Shown in pieces: positions 8,601-17,624 of a DNA stretch of 64,000 nucleotides. A program made the position numbers and the translations under genes. Source of the DNA: Nostocales cyanobacterium LEGE 12452 (GTDB lineage Bacteria > Cyanobacteriota > Cyanobacteriia > Cyanobacteriales > Nostocaceae). The first letter of the stretch is position 1. Every line of letters starts with the position of its first letter. The stretch is taken from contig JADEXV010000007.1 of NCBI GenBank assembly GCA_015206945.1, forward strand, positions 1 to 64,000, given 5' to 3'. Under the pieces are notes generated by a model, which did not search any database, was not told the DNA's origin, and saw nothing but the letters and a program-made list of their open reading frames with translations.

Positions 8601-10593
8601 CACTGCTCTCGGTAGCAACAAAGTACAGCGTGCCGTTAACATTCGTCAGATTTTTTGGGTTAGAGCTACCTGTGCCAGAGAAGATATCCTTGACGCGGAC
8701 AGTACCAGCCTCAGTGCCATCACTCTTCCATAGTTCAGGACCACCACTGCTGTCGGTGGCATTAAAGTATAGCGTGCCGTTGACATTCGTTAGATATTGC
8801 GGGCTAGAGCTACCTGTGCCAGAGAAGATATCCTTAACGCGGACAGTACCAGCCTCGGTGCCATCACTCTTCCACAGTTCATAACCATTACTACTGTTGT
8901 AGGCAGTGAAGTATAGCGTGCCGTTGACATTCATTAGATATTGCGGGCCAGAGCTACCCGTGCCAGAGACGATATCCTTGACGCGGATGGTACCGGACTG
9001 GGTGCCATCACTCTTCCACAATTCCTGACCTCCACTGCTGTCGTAGGCTCTGAAGTACAACGTGCCGTTGACATTCGTCAGATATTGCGGGTTAGAGCTA
9101 CCTGTGCCAGAGAAGATATCCTTGACGCGGACAGTACCAGCCTCAGTGCCATCACTCTTCCATAGTTCCCGATACCCATTACTCTCGGTGGCAACGAAGT
9201 ACAGCGTGTCGTTGACATTCATCAGAGATGACGGCTCAGAGGATATTGTAGCAGTATTAATATCCTTGACGCGGACAGTACCAGCCTCAGTACCATCACT
9301 CTTCCACAGTTCAGTGCCAACACTGCTGTCGGAGGCATCAAAGTATAGCGTGCCATTGACATTCGTCAGATTTTGGGGGTTAGAGCTACCTGTGCCATTA
9401 TTAATATCTTTGACGCGGACAGTACCAGCCTCGGTGCCATCACTCTTCCACAGTTCACAGCCACCACTGCTGTCAGAAGCATTGAAGTACAGCGTACCGT
9501 TGACATTCGTCAAATTTTCCGGGTTAGAGCTACCCGTGACAGTATTAGTATTCTTGACACGGACAGTACCAGCCTCGGTGCCATCACTCTTCCACAGTTC
9601 ATAGCCACCACTGCTGTTGCCGGCAACGAAGTATAGCGTGCCATTGACATTCGTCAGATTTTGCGGGTTAGAGCCACTGATACCAGAGATGATATCTTTG
9701 ACGCGGACAGTACCAGCCTCAGTGCCATCACTCTTCCACAGTTCATAGCCACCACTGCTGTCATAGGCAACGAAGTATAGCGTACCGTTGACATTCGTCA
9801 GATTGTAAGGGTTAGAGCCACTGGTACCAGAAATGATATCCTTGACGCGGACAGTACCAGCCTCAGTGCCATCACTTTTCCACAGTTCTCGACCCCCACC
9901 ACTGTCGTAGGCATTGAAGTATAGCGTGCCGTTGACATTCGTCAGATTTTGCAGGTTAGAGCTACCCGTACCAGAAACGATATCTTTGACGCGGACAGTA
10001 CCAGCCTCAGTACCATCACTCTTCCACAGTTCCTCACCCCCACTGCTGTCGGTGGCACTGAAGTACAGTGTGCCGTTGATATTCGTCAGATTTTGCGGGT
10101 TAGAGCCACTGGTACCAGTATTAATATCCTTGACGCGGACAGTACCAGCCTCGGTGCCATCACTCTTCCACAATTCCTGGTTCCCACTACTGTCGGAGGC
10201 ATTGAAGTACAGCGTGCCGTTGACATTCGTCAGATTTTGCGGGTTAGAGCTACTGCCATAGTTGATATCCTTGACGCGGACAGTACCAGCCTCAGTGCCA
10301 TCACTCTTCCACAATTCCTGATCCTTACTGCTGTCGGAGGCATTGAAGTACAGCGTGCCGTTGACATTCGTCAGATTTAGCAGGATAGAGCTACCTGTAC
10401 CAGAGACGATATCCTTGACGCGGATAGTACCAGCCTCAGTGCCATCACTTTTCCACAGTTCACCCCCCCCACTGCTGTCATAGGCAGTGAAGTACAGCGT
10501 GCCGTTGACATTCGTCAGATTTTTTGGGTAAGAGGAAGCTCCATTGGTATTGATATCTTTTACGAGGATAATCGATGCTTCTTCTGCTGCCAT
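5614..10593 (-). CDS. ELWxxDGT-repeat / putative-Ig / RTX calcium-binding secreted protein
   Basis: A 1659-residue protein without an N-terminal signal peptide. Residues ~1-865 hold 17 copies of a 46-49 residue unit containing ELWKSDGT, followed each time by [10 protein letters not shown] and [10 protein letters not shown] (the ELWxxDGT repeat family, predicted beta-propeller or beta-solenoid). Residues ~870-965 are cadherin-like, ~970-1165 contain two putative Ig (He_PIG) modules introduced by NDAP, and ~1178-1550 hold RTX nonapeptide repeats such as [11 protein letters not shown] that bind calcium. The C-terminal ~100 residues ([13 protein letters not shown] onward) match the usual cyanobacterial type I secretion tail. 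Expected to be exported by a TolC-dependent type I system and act at the cell surface or as an adhesin. No HlyB/HlyD genes are adjacent. The gene is bracketed by direct repeats of the neighbouring DUF4350 5' end, suggesting late arrival here. Confidence 0.9.
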   Translation of the reverse strand: MAAEEASIILVKDINTNGASSYPKNLTNVNGTLYFTAYDSSGGGELWKSDGTEAGTIRVKDIVSGTGSSILLNLTNVNGTLYFNASDSSKDQELWKSDGTEAGTVRVKDINYGSSSNPQNLTNVNGTLYFNASDSSGNQELWKSDGTEAGTVRVKDINTGTSGSNPQNLTNINGTLYFSATDSSGGEELWKSDGTEAGTVRVKDIVSGTGSSNLQNLTNVNGTLYFNAYDSGGGRELWKSDGTEAGTVRVKDIISGTSGSNPYNLTNVNGTLYFVAYDSSGGYELWKSDGTEAGTVRVKDIISGISGSNPQNLTNVNGTLYFVAGNSSGGYELWKSDGTEAGTVRVKNTNTVTGSSNPENLTNVNGTLYFNASDSSGGCELWKSDGTEAGTVRVKDINNGTGSSNPQNLTNVNGTLYFDASDSSVGTELWKSDGTEAGTVRVKDINTATISSEPSSLMNVNDTLYFVATESNGYRELWKSDGTEAGTVRVKDIFSGTGSSNPQYLTNVNGTLYFRAYDSSGGQELWKSDGTQSGTIRVKDIVSGTGSSGPQYLMNVNGTLYFTAYNSSNGYELWKSDGTEAGTVRVKDIFSGTGSSSPQYLTNVNGTLYFNATDSSGGPELWKSDGTEAGTVRVKDIFSGTGSSNPKNLTNVNGTLYFVATESSGSELWKSDGTEAGTVRVKDIFFGMDSSEPRNLTNVNGTLYFNASDSSSGSELWKSDGTEAGTVRVKDIFSGTGSSNPVYLTNVNGTLYFSASDSSGGSELWKSDGTEAGTVRVKDIFSGTGNSFPQNLTNVNGTLYFSASDSSGNWELWKSDGTEAGTVRVKDIYPGLSGSNPNNLTYVNGKLYFVADNGNIGQEFFQLDLNSIPTDLSLSATSVNENVPGNTVIGNFSTVDADGDNTHTYTLVSGTGSTDNSAFTIVGNELRINSSPDYESKNSYNIRLRTKDQSGLFYEKAIAIIVNNINDAPKALGTIADQTATEDAIFDFTVPATTFSDVDAGDVLTYTASLSNGNQLPIWLSFNATTRTFSGTPLNQNVGSLSLKVTATDKDGASASNVFGLAIANTNDAPVVSNAIADQIATEDTAFSFVVPANTFSDVDAGDNLVYTATLENGNPLPVWLTFNGTTFSGTPTNNNVGSLNLKVIASDGTATVSDIFALTVANTISQLPNEITGTSVADNLTGTVNKDIISGLLGNDTLNGLGDNDTLDGGDGNDFLDGGTGDDSLIGGKGNDTYTVDSIGDTIIESASAGTDLVKSSVSWVLGNNLENLTLTGSGAINGTGNSLNNILNGNTAANILNGENGNDSLIGGAGNDTLLGGSGNDTLDGGLGADSLNGGVGNDIYTVDNLNDTITEDLNAGTDLVKSLVNWVLANNLENLTLSGSGAINGTGNSLNNILIGNTSANILNGVDGNDSLIGSAGNDTLLGGSGDDTLDGGAGIDNLDGGVGNDIYIVDNLNDFIIEGLDPGTDLVKSSVSWVLGNNLENLTLTGTGTINGTGNGLNNILMGNNAANTLTGGDGNDSLFGNSGNDTLFGGAGDDLLTGGIGRDVLTGGTGRDNFDLISSRTGGYDLIGDFTLGDDTVFISKAEFGLSQSQNTTLNSNLFRLGTNATIAGDRFIYDQTTGNLFFDKDGVGSAAQIQIAQFSNQVALTSANITVIA
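8040..10560 (-). repeat. Tandem ~140-bp coding repeat array (17 units)
   Basis: The DNA encoding the ELWxxDGT units is itself strongly repeated: blocks such as CAGTACCAGCCTC, CATCACTCTTCCACAG and GTGCCGTTGACATTCGTCAG recur about every 138-144 bases with few changes. Variation concentrates in two short windows per unit. The high DNA identity keeps long frames open on the opposite strand, but those are by-products. Such arrays expand and contract by recombination. Confidence 0.9.
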
Positions 10594-11034
10594 AACTGTT
10601 TTTCCTTAAAGCTTTAGTTGCAATCACAAGGGAAATCAGGCGTTGGTAGACGCCCCAAGGACGCTCGCTATTTTTCTTGCTATGTAAATATGCGATGCGA
10701 TCGCTTAACTCCCAAGCTTCGCTTTTTTTTAAATTAAACAGCCTCGGCAAATATGTCTAATTTGATACTTGATTTATATAAAGCCCATTTGGTTTAGTTA
10801 ATATAAGCACTCCACATCAACCAATATCCACACGGATATGAACATAACCCGTTGGAAGGAATGAAAGAGAAATCTTAGTGATTGTCTCGATTCAACTTAG
10901 CCGCTCCTCGTAAATTGGTGTTCGCGTAGCGTGTCCTAAAGGACAAGGTATTGATAAAGTTAATTATATTTTTGACTTTGCCTGAAAAATAAGTAAGTAT
11001 TAACAGTGATATTCAAAGGCTATGAAAGTCGAAA
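10594..11034. other. Intergenic region with divergent promoters and a small palindromic repeat
   Basis: This 441-base gap lies between the divergent ELWxxDGT and DUF4350 genes. It contains a Nostoc-type repeat GTTCGCGTAGCGTGTCC followed by TAAAGGACA, giving a short hairpin TGTCC-TAAA-GGACA near 10931-10945, and the right-hand copy of the DUF4350 promoter repeat. No gene was supported; a frame across 10478-10750 only overlaps the start of the big gene. Confidence 0.5.
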
Positions 11035-11081
11035 ATGAAACGTCCAAATCGCCTTGCTTGGATGGGAGCGATCGCACTCGC
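10962..11081 (+). repeat. Direct repeat copy B: promoter and 5' end of intact DUF4350 gene
   Basis: Partner of the copy at 5279-5395. Both begin with an AT-rich TTATATTTTT-like tract, share the 25-base block with CCTGAAAAATAAG, and continue through the ATG into the first ~14 codons. This copy leads into the complete gene, so it is the functional one. Confidence 0.8.
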
Positions 11082-12129
11082 TGCGATCGTTTTACTTAGT
11101 TTGTTCGCGGCTCCCAATAATACTAAAATTAACACCGGCTCTACCTATAACCGTAACTCTGATGGCTATGGTGCTTGGTATGCTTTTATGCAACAACAGG
11201 GAATTTCTATTAAGCGTTGGCAAAAGCCTTTTAGTGATATTCAGCCAGAGAACAACCCAGTTACCTTGCTACAGGTAGGCGGCTATCCCAGGGAAACGAC
11301 ACTAGATAGTCAAGAGCGGGAATGGGTAGAAAAAGGGAATACTTTGGTAATTTTGGGTGCAAAGGCGCGGGTTACAGAAGCGGAGTTTAGCACTATGCAA
11401 AAATCTCCTGAAGGTGATATTAAAATTGATACACGTAGACGATATAAAAAAGCTAACTCCCAGCAAGTTAATTTAGGCGATCGCTTTGGTGCTGTTGTCT
11501 GGAAAGAAAATTACAAAAAAGGAAAGGTGATTTTTTCTACCACTCCTTATTTAGCTGCCAACGCCTACCAAGATTATTTAAGTAATTTCAAGTATTTAGC
11601 TAGTTTGGTTACTGAAAAAAGTAACACAGTCTTTGTCGATGAATACATCCACGGCTATAAAGATGCCGATGTCAGGAAGAAAGAAAACGAAGGAGATTTA
11701 TCTAGCTTTTTTGCCAAAACTCCTTTACTTCCAATCTTGATACAGGTAGGTATCCTGCTATTAGTGCTAGTTTGGGCGCAGAATCGCCGCTTTGGCAAGC
11801 TAGTAGCTTTAGATACACCAGTTGTAGATAATAGCGAAGCATACATCCAAGCTTTAGCCGGGGTGTTGCAGAAAGCTGATACTACCGACTTTGTTGTTGA
11901 AATGGTGGGTAAACAAGAACAACTACAACTCCAAAAAGCCTTGGGATTAGGGCAAGTACTTTTAGAACATCAAGCCTTGATCGATTTCTGGATGGAAAAA
12001 ACAGGTGCAAGTGCAGCAGAACTAGATGCAGTTTTAAAGCTACAATCTCGCAAACAACCGATCAGTGAACGAGACCTGTTAAGCTGGTTGGGGAAATGGC
12101 GAACCATTAGATTAATTCGTAATTCGTAA
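11035..12129 (+). CDS. DUF4350 domain-containing membrane protein
   Basis: A 364-residue protein with an N-terminal signal-anchor (RLAWMGAIALAAIVLLSLFA), an extracytoplasmic DUF4350 domain (about residues 35-225, starting NRNSDGYGAWYAFMQQ) and a second membrane helix near residue 235 (LLPILIQVGILLLVLVWAQ), followed by a cytoplasmic tail. In bacteria DUF4350 proteins occur with MoxR ATPases, DUF58 and DUF4129 proteins, and here the MoxR gene follows after 70 bases on the same strand, supporting an operon. The biochemical role is unknown; MoxR clusters are thought to assist maturation of protein complexes or envelope functions. The last codons (RNS-stop) are made by the first units of a heptamer repeat, so the natural C-terminus may have been altered by repeat invasion. 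Confidence 0.85.
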   Translation: MKRPNRLAWMGAIALAAIVLLSLFAAPNNTKINTGSTYNRNSDGYGAWYAFMQQQGISIKRWQKPFSDIQPENNPVTLLQVGGYPRETTLDSQEREWVEKGNTLVILGAKARVTEAEFSTMQKSPEGDIKIDTRRRYKKANSQQVNLGDRFGAVVWKENYKKGKVIFSTTPYLAANAYQDYLSNFKYLASLVTEKSNTVFVDEYIHGYKDADVRKKENEGDLSSFFAKTPLLPILIQVGILLLVLVWAQNRRFGKLVALDTPVVDNSEAYIQALAGVLQKADTTDFVVEMVGKQEQLQLQKALGLGQVLLEHQALIDFWMEKTGASAAELDAVLKLQSRKQPISERDLLSWLGKWRTIRLIRNS

Positions 12130-12152
12130 TTCGTAATTCGTAATTCGTAATT
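12114..12152. repeat. Short tandem heptamer repeat (AATTCGT)x5
   Basis: Five perfect copies of AATTCGT plus AATT, of the short tandemly repeated repetitive (STRR) class known from heterocystous cyanobacteria. It overlaps the last codons and the TAA of the DUF4350 gene and extends into the gap before the MoxR gene. A weaker relative lies near 32130-32170. Confidence 0.85.
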
Positions 12153-12199
12153 ATTTTTTTGTAATTGTACTCTGCGTTGGTTATTTATCAATAAAAAAT

Positions 12200-13150
12200 A
12201 TGAGCGAAACACATCCTATCTTAATTCGGCTTGGTCAAGGTCTTAATCAAGTAATTGTCGGACAATCTAGCTTAATACAGCAACTCTTAGTAGCACTGCT
12301 AGCGGGTGGGCACGTAATTTTAGAAGGAGTACCGGGAACTGGGAAAACCTTACTAGTAAAAGTGTTGGCGCAGTTAATTCAAGGGGATTTTCGCCGGATT
12401 CAATTAACACCAGATGTTTTACCTTCAGATATTACTGGTACAAATATTTTTGACTTGAATAGTCGCAATTTCACCTTGAAAAAAGGGCCAATATTTACTG
12501 AAGTATTGCTAGCGGACGAAATCAACCGTACTCCACCCAAGACACAAGCGGCGCTGCTAGAAGCAATGGAAGAGATGCAGGTAACACTGGATGGTGAAAG
12601 TTTGCCTTTACCAGATTTATTTTGGGTAATTGCGACACAAAACCCCCTGGAATTTGAGGGTACTTATCCTTTACCAGAGGCACAGTTAGACAGATTTTTA
12701 TTTAAGCTAGTAGTAGATTACCCCGATCAAGCTGCTGAAAAGCAAATGTTACTCAATCGTCAGGCGGGTTTTGCAGCACGACGTTTAGATATTAGCCGTT
12801 TGAAACCAATTGCAACAGTAGCCCAGATTTTGCAAGCACGACAAGCAGTCAAAGAAGTTAAAGTATCAGAAGCGATCGTTGATTATTTGTTGGCGTTGGT
12901 GAGAACATCGCGTCAATATCCTGATTTGACTTTGGGTGCATCACCTCGCGCTACCGGTGCTTGGTTGCAGACATCTCAAGCCATAGCGTGGTTAGCAGGA
13001 AGGGATTTTGTAACGCCAGATGATGTAAAAGCAGTTGCATCACCGTTGCTACGGCATCGTCTCATCTTGAAACCAGAAGCGATGCTGGATGGTTTACAAA
13101 TGGATGCAGTAATTGCGTCGGTAATTAATCAAGTACCAGTTCCGAGGTGA
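12200..13150 (+). CDS. MoxR family AAA+ ATPase
   Basis: A 316-residue AAA+ protein with Walker A GVPGTGKT (residues ~44-51), Walker B LLADEINRTPPKTQAALLEAMEE (shown here only as its start LLADEINRTPPK), sensor 1 VIATQNPLEFEGTYPLPEAQ region, and the C-terminal lid domain ending near VPVPR. Length and motifs match the MoxR proper subgroup. These ATPases act as chaperone-like remodelers, usually with DUF58 and VWA-type partners. Here it follows the DUF4350 membrane protein in the same direction; a DUF58 gene is not found downstream, so the operon looks short. A start at ATGAGCGAA fits the family N-terminus. Confidence 0.93.
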   Translation: MSETHPILIRLGQGLNQVIVGQSSLIQQLLVALLAGGHVILEGVPGTGKTLLVKVLAQLIQGDFRRIQLTPDVLPSDITGTNIFDLNSRNFTLKKGPIFTEVLLADEINRTPPKTQAALLEAMEEMQVTLDGESLPLPDLFWVIATQNPLEFEGTYPLPEAQLDRFLFKLVVDYPDQAAEKQMLLNRQAGFAARRLDISRLKPIATVAQILQARQAVKEVKVSEAIVDYLLALVRTSRQYPDLTLGASPRATGAWLQTSQAIAWLAGRDFVTPDDVKAVASPLLRHRLILKPEAMLDGLQMDAVIASVINQVPVPR

Positions 13151-13466
13151 AAAACTTAAACCTCTGCCGTAAATCCCCAACCCCTTCTCCCAATTTTGGC
13201 TACGGTGTACAGAGCATGGGAACGAGATATTTCAAAGTCCCTCTCCCAAGTTTGAGAGAGGGATTTAGGGTGAGGGCTAATTATTAATGATTCCGAATTC
13301 AAAATCAGATCGCACCTCTAGATTTGCACTTTTCTGCATAGCTTGAGAATTCATCTCCAATTAAAATAAGCCCATACTTCAATGAGTTAGGGCTAAAAGA
13401 TACAAGATATGACTCTCAAGTTAAACGTCAGAGGCGAAGAGATTTTTCGTCAAGTTTAAGGAAAAT
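13151..13466. other. Intergenic region with a cyanobacterial foldback repeat
   Basis: Contains CCCAACCCCTTCTCCC, GGCTACGGTGTACA and CCCTCTCCCAAGTTTGAGAGAGGG, the last an imperfect hairpin (CCCTCTC/GAGAGGG) at about 13241-13264. The same words recur around 17090-17560, so this is a dispersed repeat family. It may also serve as terminator for the MoxR operon. No coding sequence seen. Confidence 0.5.
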
Positions 13467-14195
13467 TTGAATTTGGATAAAAATATGGTAGGAATAAATT
13501 TAAAAGAACATCAAGTTTTTGGATATTTACCAGTGGAAAAAAAGCTGGGTATTCTTGTTGTAGATGACCACCAATTAATTTTAACTGGTACGCTTGATGT
13601 CTTAAGTAGACAGTACCCCGAAGCTGCTATCATTAAGGCTCAGACGGCAAAAGAGACACTTTTTCAACTTCAATATCATCACTTTGACCTGATTGTGATG
13701 GATTTATCAATTCCCGATCGCCAAGGGGAGACAGCAGAAATTGATACCGGAATTAAGCTATTGCAAACTTTGCTCCAAGAATATCCCCATCAGAATTTCA
13801 TGGTACAAACTAGTTATGTGAAGGCGTTAATTCGGATCAAACACGAGATTGATAATCATCAAGCTGGATTTGCGATCGCAGATAAAGGATTACCCGAAGA
13901 TGAAATGCTAATGCGGGTTAATTTGTCCCTTCATGGTGCAACTCACACCAAAGACATCAAAACGGGAATCGAACTCAAGCCAGAATGGTTGGAAGTGTTG
14001 CGGTTGGCTTTTGAAGAGAGTTTGACAGATAAAGCGATCGCCGAGCGAATGTATAAATCAGAAAGAGCAGTACGTACTTACTGGACGAAGATTCAGGATG
14101 TGTTGGGAGTTTATCCTGAAGACTGTAAGCAGGGTGGTAAAAATATGCGAATTCAAACTGAAATTCGTTCCCGTGATGAAGGTTTAATTGATTAA
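13467..14195 (+). CDS. Response regulator with C-terminal helix-turn-helix
   Basis: A 242-residue regulator. The receiver domain (about residues 28-150) shows the acidic pair in ILVVDDHQ, the phosphoacceptor aspartate in LIVMDLSIPDRQG, and the conserved lysine in FAIADKGLP. The C-terminal part (about 165-240) contains LTDKAIAERMYKSERAVRTYWTKIQDVL, a LuxR/sigma-4-like recognition helix region. I place the start at TTG with a Shine-Dalgarno-like TAAGGA four bases upstream; the ATG at 13485 is the alternative. A CHASE2 sensor kinase with a NarX-type dimerisation helix follows on the same strand after 157 bases, making a likely two-component pair. Confidence 0.85.
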   Translation: MNLDKNMVGINLKEHQVFGYLPVEKKLGILVVDDHQLILTGTLDVLSRQYPEAAIIKAQTAKETLFQLQYHHFDLIVMDLSIPDRQGETAEIDTGIKLLQTLLQEYPHQNFMVQTSYVKALIRIKHEIDNHQAGFAIADKGLPEDEMLMRVNLSLHGATHTKDIKTGIELKPEWLEVLRLAFEESLTDKAIAERMYKSERAVRTYWTKIQDVLGVYPEDCKQGGKNMRIQTEIRSRDEGLID

Positions 14196-14352
14196 TCCGG
14201 GAAAAAGTGAGATGAGATTATGTCCGTTTGCTTACTTATTAAACTCGAAGAACCCCAAAGAATCAAAGCTACGCTTTGTCTTATCAAGTGAAGCATCTGG
14301 CGCGTGGGGGTGCAATTACTGTGGAAATTATAACTAGTTATTTAGACATGAT

Positions 14353-16248
14353 ATGAACAGGAGAATCTGGAATCGCATTCGCCAAGAATTTGGATTGTGG
14401 TTACAGGCTGCACCTCCTGGAATCATGGTACTGTTTATGGTGATTTTAATACGTATAACTGGAGGAATGCAATCTTGGGAATGGATGCTTTTTGATAAAA
14501 TGTTATCTCTGCGTCCAGTGGAAAAAATTGATGAACGTATAGTAATTGTAGGTATTGATGAAAAAGATATTGAATGGGTTAAGCAATATCCGATTCCAGA
14601 TGAGAAGATTGCAGAGTTACTCAGCAAACTGCAAGCTTATAAACCATTAGCTATTGGGCTGGATATCTTCAAAAATGTTCCTGTTGAACCTGGTGGTAAA
14701 GAACTTGCGCAGGTGTTGCAGCAGAATAATAATATTATCGGGATTCAAAAAGTATTACCACCTGAAGAAACTTCTCCACCCCAAAATTTGCCACCTGAAC
14801 GAGTTGGATTTGTCGATTTACCTAACGATCGAGATAGCAAAAATCGACGCTATTTATTATTTACAACAAATCCTAATAATCCTGAAAATATCAACGAAGA
14901 TAAATATTCTTTAGCGCTGCGGTTAGTTATTAAGTACTTCCAGGCGAAAGGAATTGAATTGGAAACAGGAAAAAATGACCCGAATACAATCAGATTTCGG
15001 AGGGTTGAATTACCCCGAATCACTCATAATTTTGGCGGATACGTTAATGTTGATGATGGCGGATTGTCGATTTTGATGAACTTCCGCAATACTTCCAAGC
15101 CTTTTCATGTTGTCTCGCTACGCGACATTTTAAATGGAAAAGTAGATGCAGAATTGTTGCGCGATCGCATTGTATTAGTTGGCAACCGCAACACGAGTAC
15201 TGGCGATATCTTTTATACATCTGCATTAAGAAACTTAGAATTAAACGGTCAAATTTATGGCATTGAATATCACGCTCATGCAATCAGTCAAATTCTTAGT
15301 AATGTAATCGACAGCCGCCCAATGTTGCATAGTTGGAGAGATATAGGAGAGTACGCATGGATATTTTTTTGGGGTTTTATGCCGATAATGATCGGACGGC
15401 TTACCCAATCTGTTTGGAGAAATATACTTAGTGTTGCTGTAGCTGGATTTGCTCTTTTTAGCTGCGGCTATGTGATGTTGTGTGTGTGGGGTTTATGGAT
15501 TCCGGTAGCACCTGGTTTGCTGATCTTAGCTGTAAATGGGGTTGGCTTGAGTGCTTTTGCCTTTTACCAGCATGATAAATTCTTGCGATCGCAAATTAAC
15601 GAACGTCAAAACACAATTCAACACACTTTTACCGTAATTCATAATGGCCCTTTGCAAACTCTTGCTTATGGATTAAAGCATCTGCGTGCTAAAGATATCC
15701 CTTACGAAGAACTGGTTGGGCAATTTGAAAAACTCGATCGCGAAATTCGTGAACTTGGCGATTTTCTCAAACTCGAAGCATTAACCACAGAAGAGAGTTT
15801 ACGTTTAGGTAGCGGATTAATACTTGAATTGAAACGACCTTTGCACGATTTATTATATGAAGTTTATTCAAGTACATTAGAACGTCAAGATTTTGAACAT
15901 TTTAAAACATTAAAAGTTAAAATTCGCAATTTTGAACCAATTGATGATAAGTATTTAACTATAGAACATAAACGGGGAATATGTCTGTTTTTAGAAGAAG
16001 CTCTATGTAATGTTGGTAAACATGCCCAAGGAGTCAAGCGCATTCAAGCATCCGGTGTTTATAGTGCAAATAAATACAATTTATCTGTAAAAGATAACGG
16101 TTCAGGTATTAAATCAAAACTAGAGAACAAAGGCACAAAATATTTTAAAATACTTGCTAAACAATTAGGAGGAGAGTTTCGCCGTGAATCGCTTTCTCCA
16201 CGTGGGACTATATGTGAACTTCGTTGGAGACCTACAAAGGAATTTTAA
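14353..16248 (+). CDS. CHASE2 domain sensor histidine kinase
   Basis: A 631-residue membrane kinase. After an N-terminal helix (about residues 15-38, PPGIMVLFMVILIRI) comes an extracytoplasmic CHASE2 domain (to ~320), then three closely spaced membrane helices (~333-405). The cytoplasmic part starts with a dimerisation helix containing the probable phospho-histidine at residue 430 in FTVIHNGPLQTLAYGL, like HisKA_3 kinases of the NarX/DesK type. An ATPase domain follows with N-box EEALCNVGKHA and G-box DNGSGI. It probably phosphorylates the response regulator encoded just upstream. The CHASE2 ligand is unknown. In cyanobacteria CHASE2 proteins are often near two-partner-secretion genes, as here. 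Confidence 0.9.
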   Translation: MNRRIWNRIRQEFGLWLQAAPPGIMVLFMVILIRITGGMQSWEWMLFDKMLSLRPVEKIDERIVIVGIDEKDIEWVKQYPIPDEKIAELLSKLQAYKPLAIGLDIFKNVPVEPGGKELAQVLQQNNNIIGIQKVLPPEETSPPQNLPPERVGFVDLPNDRDSKNRRYLLFTTNPNNPENINEDKYSLALRLVIKYFQAKGIELETGKNDPNTIRFRRVELPRITHNFGGYVNVDDGGLSILMNFRNTSKPFHVVSLRDILNGKVDAELLRDRIVLVGNRNTSTGDIFYTSALRNLELNGQIYGIEYHAHAISQILSNVIDSRPMLHSWRDIGEYAWIFFWGFMPIMIGRLTQSVWRNILSVAVAGFALFSCGYVMLCVWGLWIPVAPGLLILAVNGVGLSAFAFYQHDKFLRSQINERQNTIQHTFTVIHNGPLQTLAYGLKHLRAKDIPYEELVGQFEKLDREIRELGDFLKLEALTTEESLRLGSGLILELKRPLHDLLYEVYSSTLERQDFEHFKTLKVKIRNFEPIDDKYLTIEHKRGICLFLEEALCNVGKHAQGVKRIQASGVYSANKYNLSVKDNGSGIKSKLENKGTKYFKILAKQLGGEFRRESLSPRGTICELRWRPTKEF

Positions 16249-16326
16249 GAAAGAATAAGGTGTTAGTCGCCAGAATTCTGAATTCTTAAAAAGTTTTAGA
16301 TAACCATACAATCAACAGCATTTACC

Positions 16327-17058
16327 ATGAGTCATCAACATTTCGTATTTTGGGAAAATAAGCGCAGACTTACAAGCTTGGTTGTAGGAGTAGTTTTTCT
16401 TATGACCGCAGTCCCGGCATTTGCTCAGTTTAAACCACGCGATCGCAAACCAGCCAGCGACAATACCCGTGGGGGTGGTTCGCGTGGATGTTCAGCTAGC
16501 GGCATACCACTGACACAACTTGCACCTCAGACATTTATCGGTAAAACCGCTTCCACGCGTCCAATGTTAGCTTGGTATATGTCAAGTTCCCAAAATGCGA
16601 GATTCCAACTGTATGAATTTGATTCACCCAAAACCGTTAAAAAAATTGGGCAAGTTAAAGAAATACCCACAACAGTCGGGATTAACAAACTAAAACTTCC
16701 CGTTGATTACCCCGAACTCACAGTTGGTAAAACATATTTATGGCAAATTGCAATTGACTGCAAAAACGACACGATTGTTAGACGTGCAGAATTTACCGTT
16801 ATCAATCCTCAATCACTTGCTAAAAATCGATTTATGAGCATTCCAGAAAGCATAAATTATTATTCTGAAAATGAACTATGGTATGAAGCGCTGGAAGAAG
16901 CATTAAAAGCAACTGGTAATGGTAAACTGGGGCAAACTGGGGCAACTTTAGTTAAAGAACTGGCACAATCCGAAATACTGATCGGTGATGACGTAGATCA
17001 AAAAAATATTCAGCGACGAATTGAATACCTCCAGAAAATTGGCAGCGAAAGAATATAG
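16327..17058 (+). CDS. DUF928 domain-containing secreted protein
   Basis: A 243-residue protein with a clear signal peptide (TSLVVGVVFLMTAVPAFAQ, cleavage after AFA), then a glycine/serine-rich stretch and the DUF928 domain from about residue 60 (PLTQLAPQTFIGKTASTRP) to the end, including WYMSSSQNARFQLYEF and LWQIAIDC. The function of DUF928 is not known; it is typical of cyanobacteria and is commonly found with CHASE2/CHAT proteins and filamentous-haemagglutinin exoproteins, the same company as here. It follows the kinase gene by 78 bases and may share its transcript. Confidence 0.85.
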   Translation: MSHQHFVFWENKRRLTSLVVGVVFLMTAVPAFAQFKPRDRKPASDNTRGGGSRGCSASGIPLTQLAPQTFIGKTASTRPMLAWYMSSSQNARFQLYEFDSPKTVKKIGQVKEIPTTVGINKLKLPVDYPELTVGKTYLWQIAIDCKNDTIVRRAEFTVINPQSLAKNRFMSIPESINYYSENELWYEALEEALKATGNGKLGQTGATLVKELAQSEILIGDDVDQKNIQRRIEYLQKIGSERI

Positions 17059-17184
17059 CAGTTTTCATTTTGATGCAACACACTCTGACCTCACTCCAAA
17101 CCTCTCTCCTAAAAGGCGAGAGGCTTTGAATCTTACTCCCCTTCCAGCAATAAAAGTTCCAGCAATAAAAGTTTTTCTGATCCC

Positions 17185-17560
17185 CTCTCCTAAGAGGCTA
17201 CGGTGTACACACAAGTCTGAAGTTGTTCAATAATCTGGGTTTTACTCCACCCTAACCACTGCTTGAATTCAATGAACGACCACCCGAATTCAATAAACAA
17301 CCGCCCGAATTCAATAAACAACCGCCCGAATTCAATAAACAACCGCCCGAATCAATAAACGACTACCCGAATTCAATAAACGACCACCCGAATTCAATAT
17401 ATTTATTGCATAAATTCTCAAAACCTCATCTGAAACCTGATTTACTAAGGTTTTAGCTTTAGTTTTACCCCACCCTAACCATCACTGCGATTAAGGAGGT
17501 AATCTTTGGGATTTAAGAAGAAATTCGATTTGTGTGTACACGGTAGCTTTTAAGAGAAGA
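17185..17560. repeat. Foldback element with imperfect terminal inverted repeats
   Basis: CTCTCCTAAGAGGCTACGG and the following TGTACACACAA at 17185-17214 reappear inverted at 17529-17560 (TTGTGTGTACACGGTAGC then TTTTAAGAGAAG), about 80% matched over ~32 bases. Inside, a direct repeat TTTTACTCCACCCTAACC (17240-17257) recurs as TTTTACCCCACCCTAACC (17463-17480) and flanks a 21-bp tandem array. No flanking target duplication was found, so this may be two inverted copies of a dispersed repeat rather than one mobile unit. Confidence 0.6.
17265..17400. repeat. 21-bp tandem repeat array
   Basis: Six successive units related to GAATTCAATAAACAACCGCCC (one is 20 bases) plus a partial seventh ending in GAATTCAATATAT. 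Two sub-variants alternate: AACAACCGCCC in the middle and AACGACCACCC/AACGACTACCC at the edges. It lies 225 bases upstream of the first TpsA gene and within the foldback element. Not CRISPR-like: there are no unique spacers. Confidence 0.85.
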
Positions 17561-17624
17561 GGGTTAGGGTGAGGTCTTTATTAAACAACTAAGAACTGCT
17601 ATAGAAATAGTACGGAGAATAGAA

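Noticed and set aside
8117-10380. Several long plus-strand frames (up to 255 codons) opposite the ELWxxDGT gene
   Set aside because: They repeat with the same ~140-bp period as the real gene, have low-complexity translations, and arise because the repeat happens to be stop-free on the other strand.
10478-10750. 90-codon minus-strand frame at the start of the ELWxxDGT gene
   Set aside because: Overlaps the real gene in another frame and is not backed by any motif.
17265-17400. Possible CRISPR array
   Set aside because: The 21-bp units are directly adjacent with no unique spacers and no cas genes are present.
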